In this document: in pieces, positions 1-6,143 of the stretch | Numbering within the stretch: position 1 is the first letter of the stretch | Layout of the letters: every line of letters starts with the position of its first letter | NCBI GenBank assembly: GCA_023435505.1 | Contig: JAEYRR010000168.1 | Span: 1-7,139, forward strand | Reading direction: 5' to 3' | Length of the DNA: 7,139 bases | Origin: Bacillota bacterium | GTDB lineage: Bacteria; Bacillota; Clostridia; Lachnospirales; Lachnospiraceae | Position numbers and translations under genes: made by a program | Notes under the pieces: model-generated | Databases searched by the model: none | Told to the model about the DNA's origin: nothing | Seen by the model: the letters and a program-made list of their open reading frames with translations, nothing else

Positions 1-18
1 TTAAAGGACGGTGAGTTT

Positions 19-642
19 ATGAATCCAAATACCTTTCCTACCAAGGGTAATCTGATATTGGCAAAAAACTCCCTGGCCTTAGCCAAACAAGGCTTTGAGC
101 TGATGGATAAGAAGCGTAATATTCTGATTCGTGAATTAATGGGCCTTATCGATGAGGCATCCGCTATTCAGAAAGAAATTGATGTTACCTTCAGCTCCGC
201 ATATCGGGCTCTTCAACGGGCTAATATAGAAATGGGTATTCATAATGTTTCTGAACTAGCTCAAACAGTCCCTATCGAGGATTCTATCTCCATTAAGTAT
301 CGAAGCATTATGGGAACAGAAATACCTCTTGTAAAGTCAAAGGCTCACAATGATTCTCCTTCCTATGCTTTTTACAATACAAGAATATCCCTGGATAAAG
401 CCACTCAGGAGTTTAATAAAGTAAAACAGCTAACCATCCGGTTGTCCAGTATCGAGAACTCTGCTTATCGTTTGGCCTATAACATCAAGAAAACACAGAA
501 AAGAGCCAATGCTCTTCAAAATATTACAATTCCTATGTATTCCTCTCTTGCAAAGGAGATTACAGATGCCCTTGAGGAGAAGGAACGTGAGGAATTCACT
601 AGGCTGAAGGTCATTAAGCGTATGCAGACCAAAAATGCATAA
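19..642 (+). CDS. atpD: V-type ATP synthase subunit D
   Basis: This is the central-stalk subunit D of the V/A-type ATPase. It forms the coiled-coil rotor shaft that links the A3B3 catalytic head to the membrane ring, and so couples ATP turnover to H+ or Na+ transport. The 207 residues match the family length. Family landmarks are visible: the N-terminal TKGNL...LALAKQGFELMDKKRNIL block (residues 8-36), long heptad-like helices at both ends, the KKTQKRANALQNITIP block (157-172) and the charged EKEREEFTRLKVIK segment (187-200). The middle, about 75-120, is the less conserved globular part. The ATG at 19 is preceded by AAAGGA (3-8) and GGTGA (10-14). A TAA at 2-4 could be the stop of the preceding gene, usually subunit B, but this cannot be verified. 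A terminator follows directly, so it is probably the last gene of the ATPase operon. The family call is secure; proton versus sodium specificity cannot be read from this subunit. Confidence 0.96.
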   Translation: MNPNTFPTKGNLILAKNSLALAKQGFELMDKKRNILIRELMGLIDEASAIQKEIDVTFSSAYRALQRANIEMGIHNVSELAQTVPIEDSISIKYRSIMGTEIPLVKSKAHNDSPSYAFYNTRISLDKATQEFNKVKQLTIRLSSIENSAYRLAYNIKKTQKRANALQNITIPMYSSLAKEITDALEEKEREEFTRLKVIKRMQTKNA

Positions 643-656
643 TTAGAAAAAGTATA

Positions 657-700
657 CCTGCAGAGTTCAGTCACTGTACTGAGACAACTGCAGGTTTTTT
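657..700 (+). terminator. Intrinsic terminator after the V-ATPase operon
   Basis: A hairpin with outer arms CCTGCAG (657-663) and CTGCAGG (688-694) continues inwards through TCAGT/ACTGA around a short CACTGT loop, with small bulges. Six T residues (695-700) and further T-rich sequence follow. It lies 15 bases after the stop of subunit D and ends that transcript before the carboxypeptidase promoter. Confidence 0.9.
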
Positions 701-741
701 CTTTAATCATGAATATGAAAGCTTTCTTTTTTATATAATTC

Positions 742-770
742 TTGATTGCCTTATAAAAATAGCTTATAAT
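742..770 (+). promoter_or_regulatory. Sigma-A-type promoter of the carboxypeptidase gene
   Basis: The -35 box TTGATT (742-747) and a perfect -10 box TATAAT (765-770) are separated by exactly 17 bases. Transcription would start near 777 and give a leader of about 34 bases containing the GAGGAG ribosome binding site (800-805), five bases before the ATG. It lies just downstream of the ATPase terminator, so the next gene is an independent unit. Confidence 0.75.
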
Positions 771-810
771 TGATTTTGTTAGGTAAAAGAACCGAATTTG
801 AGGAGTACTT

Positions 811-2313
811 ATGTTTACTAGAAAAAGAATTTTATCAGTATTATTGATGCTTATTATATTAGGGAGTTCCATGGCGGCTAATACTTCCTCTGTTTCTGCA
901 ACCACTACAAAAGATACTACAACTACTGACACTAAGGCTAACGACAGTAGTACCGCTTCCGGTGTTTCAAGTCTGACTGTCAGTGCTAAAAAAGGTCCGT
1001 CTGTGGTAGCAGAATCTGCTATTATTATGGAAGCCAGTACTGGAATGGTTCTATATTCCAAGAATATAAATGATAAGCACTATCCAGCCAGTATTACTAA
1101 GATTATGACTGCTTTATTGGCTCTTGAGAACTGTTCACTTAGCGAGACAGTAACCTTTAGCCATGATGCTGTCTTTGGATTAGAACCAGGAAGCGCTCAT
1201 ATAAGCGCTGATGTCGATGAACAATTGACTATGGAACAATGTCTGTATGCATTGATGCTCAAAAGTGCTAATGAGGTTGCCAACGCCATAGGAGAGCATG
1301 TAGCCGGCAGTGTAGAAAAATTTGCAGATATGATGAACGCTAAAGCAAAAGAGTTAGGTTGTAAGAATACTCATTTTACTAATCCTCATGGATTACATAA
1401 TCCAGAGCACTATACTACCGCTTATGACATGGCTTTGATTACAAGAGCTGCTATGAAGAATCAGACCTACCGTACCATTGCTGGAACGAAACGGTATATC
1501 ATTCCTCCTACCAATAAGCAAACAGAAACCAGATATCTAACCAACAAGCATCAGATGATTTATCCTAATGATTATCCTCAGTATGCATACCAATATACTC
1601 TAACAGGAAAAACTGGTTATACAGATCAGGCAGGTAATACCTTGGTTACTGTTGCAAAAAAGGATGGTTTGGAACTGATATGTGTTGTATTGAAATCAAA
1701 ACCTTCCTACTGTCAAAAAAACCAATATACAGATACTATCTCTTTGTTGGATTATTGCTTTGCTAACTTTTCCGTGTATAACATAAATGAGCAAAGTACT
1801 GCTCCAACAATAGATGAGAATCAACTCTTCACCAAATATAACTGTTTATACGACAGTACCCAGTCCCCTCTTAAGATTGAAGGCGATAATACGGTTGTCA
1901 TCCCTAATACCGCTGATGTAAAAGATGTGGTACAAACCATCAACTATTACAAAGATGTTAAGATCCAAGAGGGCGATAATGTTATTGGCTCCATCACCTA
2001 TACCTTAGATGGAACTACCGTGGGTAAGAATAATATTATCTATACTAAGATGTCAAATAGGCAGGTATTAGAAAATAGTATTGTGGTCCAGAAAAATACT
2101 AACAAGCCTCTGGCTAATATATTTAGCCTGGAAGAAGGTGTGAGTCTGCCAACCATTCTGATTGTACTTGGATTAGTATTATTTATTATTCTTGTTCTGA
2201 TTATCTTTTTAATGCTTATTAAGAAACATAGAAGTCGCGCTCCAGAAAATAGATACTCCACTAAGAAAAGTACAAAGTTCTACTCTTCCCTACATGACAT
2301 GTTCAACAAATAA
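811..2313 (+). CDS. D-alanyl-D-alanine carboxypeptidase (peptidase S11, low-molecular-weight PBP)
   Basis: A serine-type D,D-carboxypeptidase that trims the terminal D-Ala from peptidoglycan pentapeptides outside the cell and limits cross-linking. All three penicillin-binding motifs are present and correctly spaced: SITK (Ser94 nucleophile, Lys97), SAN (152-154) and KTG (267-269). The family NPHGLH stretch is at 191-196. A signal peptide covers about 1-30 (MFTRKR then a hydrophobic core; VSA is a plausible cleavage site). A Thr/Ser/Asp-rich linker (31-60) separates it from the catalytic domain (about 62-320). A C-terminal beta-rich domain (about 335-430) is followed by a clear transmembrane helix (about 447-470) and a basic tail ending at residue 500. 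Many family members have only an amphipathic C-terminal anchor; here a true membrane helix and a cytoplasmic tail are predicted. The gene has its own promoter and is closed by a terminator, so it is monocistronic. It resembles DacF/DacA-type enzymes; which paralogue it is cannot be told from sequence alone. Confidence 0.95.
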   Translation: MFTRKRILSVLLMLIILGSSMAANTSSVSATTTKDTTTTDTKANDSSTASGVSSLTVSAKKGPSVVAESAIIMEASTGMVLYSKNINDKHYPASITKIMTALLALENCSLSETVTFSHDAVFGLEPGSAHISADVDEQLTMEQCLYALMLKSANEVANAIGEHVAGSVEKFADMMNAKAKELGCKNTHFTNPHGLHNPEHYTTAYDMALITRAAMKNQTYRTIAGTKRYIIPPTNKQTETRYLTNKHQMIYPNDYPQYAYQYTLTGKTGYTDQAGNTLVTVAKKDGLELICVVLKSKPSYCQKNQYTDTISLLDYCFANFSVYNINEQSTAPTIDENQLFTKYNCLYDSTQSPLKIEGDNTVVIPNTADVKDVVQTINYYKDVKIQEGDNVIGSITYTLDGTTVGKNNIIYTKMSNRQVLENSIVVQKNTNKPLANIFSLEEGVSLPTILIVLGLVLFIILVLIIFLMLIKKHRSRAPENRYSTKKSTKFYSSLHDMFNK

Positions 2314-2318
2314 TAGAA

Positions 2319-2356
2319 AAGGCTATTGTAAAAGATATTTCTCTTACAATAGCCTT
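2319..2356. terminator. Bidirectional terminator between convergent genes
   Basis: The arms AAGGCTATTGTAAAAG (2319-2334) and CTCTTACAATAGCCTT (2341-2356) form a 16-bp stem with one mismatch around a 6-base ATATTT loop. On the plus strand it is followed by a broken T-rich run (TTAATTCTTTGACTTTTT). On the minus strand it is followed by TTTTCTATTATTT. It lies a few bases after the carboxypeptidase stop and overlaps the stop codon of the minus-strand exonuclease, so it probably ends both transcripts. Confidence 0.82.
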
Positions 2357-3311
2357 AATTCTTTGACTTTTTCGTTTGCTTTTGCTTTTTTCGACCTTTT
2401 ATTTCTTGCTGCTTTTTATGAATTAAATCAGCCTCTGTCTCATCCACCAATTTCAGAATTTTAATTGCATATACCGCATCTCCATCTGTCTTTTTCAATC
2501 TCAATTTTCCCTTTAGATGTCCGTGTTTTTTGCAGTATGCTAAGCAATAATAGTTTTTTGTATTACTGGAAAACCACTTTATCTTTTTCGCTGCACGTTT
2601 TCCGCAAAGGTAGCATATGGTGGAGGCTACATCCTTGTCATGGATAGCCTCTTCCTTCGTCCTATATTCCTTAGAGATATATTTACTATACTTATCATAT
2701 ATAACATAGATCTCTTCTTCTTTACTTTTTGGATTCTGATAGCTATCAATGGAGTAATTACTAAGGATATCCTTGTCTAATCTCGTAAGTATCTGAGCCG
2801 TATATCTAGCATCATGAATCGCACTATGAAAAACCTCTTCTTTTTGAATCTTTAAATAATCGACAGCATATTCCAAAGTATGAGGATTCTTAACACCTTC
2901 ATATTGCAGTGCAAATAATTTCTGTATATCATAATATGTGATTGGTCCTGGAAGCTGCGAAAGTAGATGGTAATATCCCAAATTACGCTGAAGTTCTGTC
3001 AAATCCATAGATCCCCATGTACAAAAAGCATACTCTTCCCCACACCAAAGAAAAAAATCTTTGATAACTTCGGTGAATTCCCTCTTATTCTTTAAATCAT
3101 TGATCGTAATGTCCAATAATTCTTGGGTCTTAAAGTGGAGTTCCCGATATACCTGTGGTTTAATATAGCTATGAAATTCCTCTAATATTTTTCCGCTATT
3201 ACTGAGTTTTACTGCTCCAATTTCAATAATTTCAAAAGGAATCCTTTCATTCTCGCTGCCTTTTCCAGCTGGACTTTGGTTCCACTCTAAATCCACAATT
3301 ATATAATTCAT
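2355..3311 (-). CDS. DEDDh-family 3'-5' exonuclease with C-terminal zinc-ribbon-like domain
   Basis: The N-terminal domain (about 1-182) is a DnaQ/RNase T-like exonuclease that hydrolyses DNA or RNA from the 3' end with two metal ions. Motif Exo I is VDLEW (Asp7, Glu9), Exo II centres on Asp103 (WGSMDL), and Exo III is HSAIHD (His162, Asp167), matching HxAxxD, so the DEDDh set is complete. Residues 233-265 carry C-x2-C (Cys233, Cys236), C-x3-C (Cys256, Cys260) and HGH (His263, His265), which suggests a zinc-binding ribbon. The last 20 residues are strongly Lys-rich, suiting nucleic acid contact. The ATG at 3311 is chosen because AGGAGA (3316-3321) lies just upstream. The gene starts 18 bases after the stop of the small membrane protein gene and probably shares its transcript. 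Catalytic activity is likely; whether the substrate is DNA or RNA, and the cellular role, are unknown. Confidence 0.88.
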   Translation of the reverse strand: MNYIIVDLEWNQSPAGKGSENERIPFEIIEIGAVKLSNSGKILEEFHSYIKPQVYRELHFKTQELLDITINDLKNKREFTEVIKDFFLWCGEEYAFCTWGSMDLTELQRNLGYYHLLSQLPGPITYYDIQKLFALQYEGVKNPHTLEYAVDYLKIQKEEVFHSAIHDARYTAQILTRLDKDILSNYSIDSYQNPKSKEEEIYVIYDKYSKYISKEYRTKEEAIHDKDVASTICYLCGKRAAKKIKWFSSNTKNYYCLAYCKKHGHLKGKLRLKKTDGDAVYAIKILKLVDETEADLIHKKQQEIKGRKKQKQTKKSKN

Positions 3312-3329
3312 AAAGTCTCCTACTAAGAT

Positions 3330-3695
3330 TTATAAAACCTTAAATTTTGCAGTATCAGATACTGCGTTGTTATTCTTCTGCTGATTCATCTCATCTAATG
3401 CTCTCTTGTTTACTACATAAATAGCCTTTTCATACTTAAGTACGTCATTAAGTAATTTGCTTAATTCTGCTCTGTCCGCATCTTGTCTCTCTTGCATTTT
3501 CTCTAATATATCCTTTTTCTCGGCTTTATAAACAGTTATAAGCACATCAATAAACAGAACTGTTGCAATTAGCATCACAATAGTTGCACAAATTATGGTT
3601 GCAACATCGTCACGAAATTCTGCAAAGCAGTAGATTAGAAATATTATTGCTGCCACAAAGAAGACAGAATATGCCATATTTGCTATCTTTTTCAT
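3330..3695 (-). CDS. Small membrane protein with two TM helices and a charged helical tail, unknown function
   Basis: I do not recognise this 121-residue protein. Two hydrophobic segments (about 8-25 and 31-56), separated by a short acidic turn (EFRDD), predict a helical hairpin in the membrane. Residues 57-105 are highly charged, rich in Lys, Glu, Asp and Arg, and likely form a long cytoplasmic helix or coiled coil. The last 15 residues look unstructured. There is no signal peptidase site. The start is supported by AGGGGGA (3702-3708) about six bases upstream and an extended -10 promoter. Its stop lies 18 bases before the exonuclease start, suggesting co-transcription and possibly a shared process. 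Coding potential is supported by length, ribosome binding site and spacing, not by homology. Confidence 0.78.
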   Translation of the reverse strand: MKKIANMAYSVFFVAAIIFLIYCFAEFRDDVATIICATIVMLIATVLFIDVLITVYKAEKKDILEKMQERQDADRAELSKLLNDVLKYEKAIYVVNKRALDEMNQQKNNNAVSDTAKFKVL

Positions 3696-3726
3696 TGTAT
3701 TTCCCCCTTATACCATGTTATATCCT

Positions 3727-3735
3727 ATTGTACCA
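3727..3735 (-). promoter_or_regulatory. Extended -10 promoter of the membrane protein-exonuclease unit
   Basis: On the minus strand TGGTACAAT (3735 down to 3727) fits the extended -10 pattern TGnTATAAT, with -10 box TACAAT. No good -35 box is present; the upstream sequence is an AT-rich TATATA run. A start near 3720 would give a leader of about 25 bases that contains the ribosome binding site. Confidence 0.5.
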
Positions 3736-3810
3736 CATTTTTCATTAATATATATATAGTATATGTATAATCTATTAATCTTTTTTTATACCATATGTCG
3801 ACTAAGGAAA

Positions 3811-3843
3811 ATTAAAAAGCCGTCACATATAGATGCGACGGCT
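3811..3843 (-). terminator. Intrinsic terminator of the tRNA-Arg transcript
   Basis: On the minus strand AGCCGTCGCA (3843-3834) pairs with TGTGACGGCT (3827-3818) through ten base pairs, one of them G-U, around a 6-base loop. TTTTTAAT follows. It sits four bases after the end of the tRNA. The wobble pair is formed only in minus-strand RNA, which supports the orientation. Confidence 0.9.
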
Positions 3844-3847
3844 CTGA

Positions 3848-3919
3848 CGTTCCCAGCAGGAATCGAACCTGCAACTGAGACTTAGGAGGTCCCTGTTATA
3901 TCCATTTAACTATGAGAAC
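3848..3919 (-). tRNA. tRNA-Arg (anticodon CCU)
   Basis: A complete 72-base cloverleaf folds on the minus strand. The acceptor stem is GTTCTCA/TGGGAAC (seven pairs, one G-U). The D stem is GTTA/TAAC with an eight-base loop containing GG. The anticodon stem is GGGAC/GTCTC (one G-U) with loop CTCCTAA, which gives anticodon CCT (CCU) after the conserved T33. The variable loop is four bases, and the T arm is GCAGG-TTCGATT-CCTGC. The discriminator is G. Anticodon CCU reads the Arg codon AGG. The bases after the discriminator are TCA, so CCA is not encoded and must be added by CCA nucleotidyltransferase. A strong promoter (3966-3994) and a terminator (3811-3843) flank the gene, so it can be a single-tRNA transcription unit. 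Confidence 0.96.
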
Positions 3920-3965
3920 TTCTCCCATACTGAAATAAATTTTCTTTCTTTCAGACACAATTCTT

Positions 3966-3994
3966 ATTATAATAGCTGAATTACTTGAAGTCAA
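3966..3994 (-). promoter_or_regulatory. Strong sigma-A-type promoter of tRNA-Arg
   Basis: On the minus strand the -35 box TTGACT (3994-3989) and a perfect -10 box TATAAT (3971-3966) have a 17-base spacer. This is the closest match to consensus in the window, as expected for a stable RNA gene. Transcription from about 3959 leaves a leader of some 40 bases to be removed by RNase P. The -35 box begins 11 bases past the DUF3881-like stop codon. Confidence 0.85.
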
Positions 3995-4005
3995 CCTAAA
4001 GATGC

Positions 4006-4893
4006 TTAGTATAGCTCCTCAAAGTTTACTGTTCCCTGCATCCAGACAACCCCTTTAAATCGCCGTCCAACAGCAGGTTCCCCTACCAAGTCTTTTTTCG
4101 ATATACAAAGCTCGAACTTTAATTCATTACATTCTATGACCATGGCATAGATCTCTTCCTTCGTTACATCATTAAAAAATGCCTTATAGTCGAGAATAGT
4201 GCCGACCACCATGTAGTTATCCGATTCCGAACCATATGGAACAAAGGTACTGTCTACAATAGAATAGACATCCTCATTCTTAGTACGCTTATTAATTGCA
4301 GCAAACAAATCAATATCATCAATGGTAAGACTATCGATCGCTTCCTGATTACCTTCTCTTGCCTCTGCCAATAATTGATTTCTTTTTTTTGCCTCTACAG
4401 CCCTATTTTTCTTTCCTTTTTGTTTCTTTTCTATACCAAGAAGAATCTTGCCCTCTAATGACAACCCGGTGAGCATTACTGATAGTCCCTGCCCCATACT
4501 TTTCTTACGGTTGCGAAGTCCCAGATATTCTAATACATTTTGAAGATAAAAGATAAGACTGACACCGATTCTTATATCATCACACATTCCTGTATAGCTA
4601 TTACTGTCTACTTTTTTATTAAAAGTAATCTCTTCCTTTGTCGAAATAGTCTTACCTATATAATATGGATAGTAATTCTCTAATCGAAAGACTCCCTTAT
4701 CATCATATTCACCACGGAGAGCAATTCCCATGTTTGGTGCAAATTCTTTGGCCACTTCTGCATACATCGTACGATTTTCTGTCATTACCATCTTATCATA
4801 CGTTGAATTCTCTATAATATCTTCAACAACTTTATCCATCTCTATCTGACTATTCATCTGGCTAAACCCAATTGCTCTAAGATAACTGTGCAT
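4006..4893 (-). CDS. DUF3881-like conserved protein, function unknown
   Basis: The 295-residue protein opens with MHSYLRAIGFS, and its length and layout fit DUF3881, an uncharacterised family I associate with Lachnospiraceae; this assignment is from memory. There is no signal peptide or membrane helix, so it is probably cytosolic. An N-terminal domain (1-150) contains aromatic- and acid-rich stretches such as LENYYPYYIGK. A very basic linker (about 155-171, KKQKGKKNR and AKKRN) leads to a helical acidic segment (172-206). A C-terminal beta-rich domain (about 207-295) ends in VGRRFKGVVWMQGTVNF, which resembles a small beta-barrel edge but is not diagnostic. The ATG at 4893 is set by the strong AAGGAGG site (4904-4910), and a promoter lies at 4936-4964. 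No terminator is visible between its stop and the tRNA promoter, so its mRNA may read through the tRNA to the tRNA terminator. No catalytic motif was found. Confidence 0.85.
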   Translation of the reverse strand: MHSYLRAIGFSQMNSQIEMDKVVEDIIENSTYDKMVMTENRTMYAEVAKEFAPNMGIALRGEYDDKGVFRLENYYPYYIGKTISTKEEITFNKKVDSNSYTGMCDDIRIGVSLIFYLQNVLEYLGLRNRKKSMGQGLSVMLTGLSLEGKILLGIEKKQKGKKNRAVEAKKRNQLLAEAREGNQEAIDSLTIDDIDLFAAINKRTKNEDVYSIVDSTFVPYGSESDNYMVVGTILDYKAFFNDVTKEEIYAMVIECNELKFELCISKKDLVGEPAVGRRFKGVVWMQGTVNFEELY

Positions 4894-4935
4894 CTATTCT
4901 ATGCCTCCTTTGCTACATAAGTATGAGCATATCTA

Positions 4936-4964
4936 TTTATATCACCAATCCTACCATTTGTCTA
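4936..4964 (-). promoter_or_regulatory. Promoter of the DUF3881-like gene
   Basis: On the minus strand the -35 box TAGACA (4964-4959, five of six consensus bases) and the -10 box TATAAA (4941-4936) have a 17-base spacer. TGA directly before the -10 box adds an extended -10 element. The leader would be about 36 bases. The gene therefore need not depend on read-through from the HD-GYP gene upstream. Confidence 0.72.
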
Positions 4965-5003
4965 CTTACTTTACTGGATGATACTACTCTGAAGTATAGA
5001 TAC

Positions 5004-6071
5004 TTATACAGACTCTACGGTGTCTATAATAAACAAGGTATGATGCTCCATCAAGTTTTTTTCCACCCAATCACTGCATTTATTTCCATCACGATCTCTT
5101 ATAATTCGTATTACAGGTCTGGTTGGACAGCTGTTGTTCTGTTTCAGTACAATCCCAAGCTCCTCTTCATTGGTCAGCACTATTGTTCCATTTGGAAATG
5201 CTGCCACAGAATCATTAAATACCTTAACTACTTGGTGGGAAAACTTTATCCCACTTTGGCTAACAATGTATTCGATGACCTCATGAACCTTTTTCGGCTT
5301 AGTCATGTATCCATAAACCTGACGATCAAACTCATCACATATAGAAACAATCTTACTGCCAATCTTTATTTTATCGGAATCTAATCGAAATGGATAACCT
5401 GATCCATTACAAAGCTCATGGTGAGACAATATGATGTCTTTAGAAGCAGCACTCAACCAATCTGCATTTTCAACTAGATTATACCCATAAACTACGTGCT
5501 TCTTTATCTCTTGTAGTTCCTCTGTGTTATATTCTTTCCTGTGATATCCCTTAAATTTGACATTAACACACGTATATCCTATATCATGGAGAATACTACC
5601 CAAAGCTATCTCCATAACCTTAACTCTTGTAAGATTGAGTCTTATGGCTAATAGAACGGAAAGCGCACATACGCTAAGACTGTGAGAATAGAGATCTTCA
5701 CTTTTTTGTCTGACACCCGCAATATTATATAGGACATGCTCATTACTAAGCACTTCTAATATAACTTCTTCAGCAATATGATTAACCTGATCTGCTTGAT
5801 TTTTCATACTAAAGGAGAAACGTTCTAAGGTTTCTCTAATTTTATCTAAACACTGGGCTTTTATTTCATTCTCGCTAATTTTGCTTTCTTCAATCCCAAT
5901 AGAGTACTCGTCCTCCACATAGACATACCGAATATTCATTTTTCTAAGTGGTTCTATGTACTCTTTTTTAAGTGGTATACCAGCCGGAAGCAATATAGTG
6001 TCATTAATACCATATAAATCCTTCGCCAATGTTTCATTCCCTTTTATAGCATTGACTTCTAACCTTCTCAT
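5004..6071 (-). CDS. HD-GYP-type (HD domain) phosphohydrolase, variant active site
   Basis: HD-GYP proteins are usually phosphodiesterases that open and degrade cyclic di-GMP. The 355-residue protein has an N-terminal small domain (about 1-55, ending NIRYVYVED) common in such proteins, a helical stretch (65-115) and the HD-GYP domain (about 120-290). Ligands visible are His130, His162-Asp163, His192, His217-His218 and Asp246; the GYP signature is HHELCNGSGYP (217-227). A C-terminal strand-rich tail (NGTIVLTNEEELGIVLKQN, then RPVIRII) is also typical. Two changes stand out: the Lys that normally follows in HDxGK is Tyr166, and the usual Asp before Gly223 is Asn222. The ATG at 6071 is preferred over one 32 codons upstream because GGAGG (6082-6078) lies directly before it. 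The protein has no membrane segment, so it should act in the cytosol. No clear terminator follows. Activity or substrate may differ from the classic enzymes. Confidence 0.88.
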   Translation of the reverse strand: MRRLEVNAIKGNETLAKDLYGINDTILLPAGIPLKKEYIEPLRKMNIRYVYVEDEYSIGIEESKISENEIKAQCLDKIRETLERFSFSMKNQADQVNHIAEEVILEVLSNEHVLYNIAGVRQKSEDLYSHSLSVCALSVLLAIRLNLTRVKVMEIALGSILHDIGYTCVNVKFKGYHRKEYNTEELQEIKKHVVYGYNLVENADWLSAASKDIILSHHELCNGSGYPFRLDSDKIKIGSKIVSICDEFDRQVYGYMTKPKKVHEVIEYIVSQSGIKFSHQVVKVFNDSVAAFPNGTIVLTNEEELGIVLKQNNSCPTRPVIRIIRDRDGNKCSDWVEKNLMEHHTLFIIDTVESV

Positions 6072-6077
6072 AGAAAT

Positions 6078-6083
6078 CCTCCG
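6078..6083 (-). promoter_or_regulatory. Ribosome binding site that fixes the HD-GYP start
   Basis: CGGAGG on the minus strand lies six bases before the ATG at 6071-6069. The upstream in-frame ATG at 6167 has only AT-rich sequence before it, and the extension would run through the proposed promoter, so the shorter protein is chosen. Confidence 0.8.
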
Positions 6084-6114
6084 TTTGTAGTGAGAATTAT
6101 AATCTGTATCTTTA

Positions 6115-6143
6115 ATTATAAATAATTTTCTAATGATTGTATA
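6115..6143 (-). promoter_or_regulatory. Candidate promoter of the HD-GYP gene
   Basis: On the minus strand TATACA (6143-6138) and TATAAT (6120-6115) have a 17-base spacer, giving a leader of about 37 bases. A second perfect TATAAT lies at 6101-6096 but lacks a good -35 box and would leave a very short leader. The region is so AT-rich that chance matches are likely, so the choice is tentative. Confidence 0.5.

Noticed and set aside
516..1061. Open frame of 181 codons on the minus strand
   Set aside because: It runs antisense across the end of subunit D, a terminator, a promoter and the carboxypeptidase signal peptide, and has no recognisable domain.
2040..2261. Minus-strand open frame of 73 codons
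   Set aside because: It is antisense to the well-supported 3' part of the carboxypeptidase gene; its composition mirrors that gene.
2465..2647. Plus-strand open frame of 60 codons
   Set aside because: It lies inside the exonuclease gene on the opposite strand, with no ribosome binding site or domain.
3848..3919. tRNA-Arg(CCU) as an integration site for a mobile element
   Set aside because: Such tRNAs are common attachment sites, but I see no direct repeat of the tRNA 3' end, no integrase and no foreign genes next to it.
4965..5010. AAGTATCTATACTT inverted repeat after the HD-GYP stop as a terminator
   Set aside because: The stem is only five or six A/T-rich pairs and no T run follows.
4923..5384. 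Plus-strand open frame of 153 codons
   Set aside because: It is antisense to the HD-GYP C-terminus and the DUF3881-like promoter; low-complexity aromatic-rich translation with no family features.
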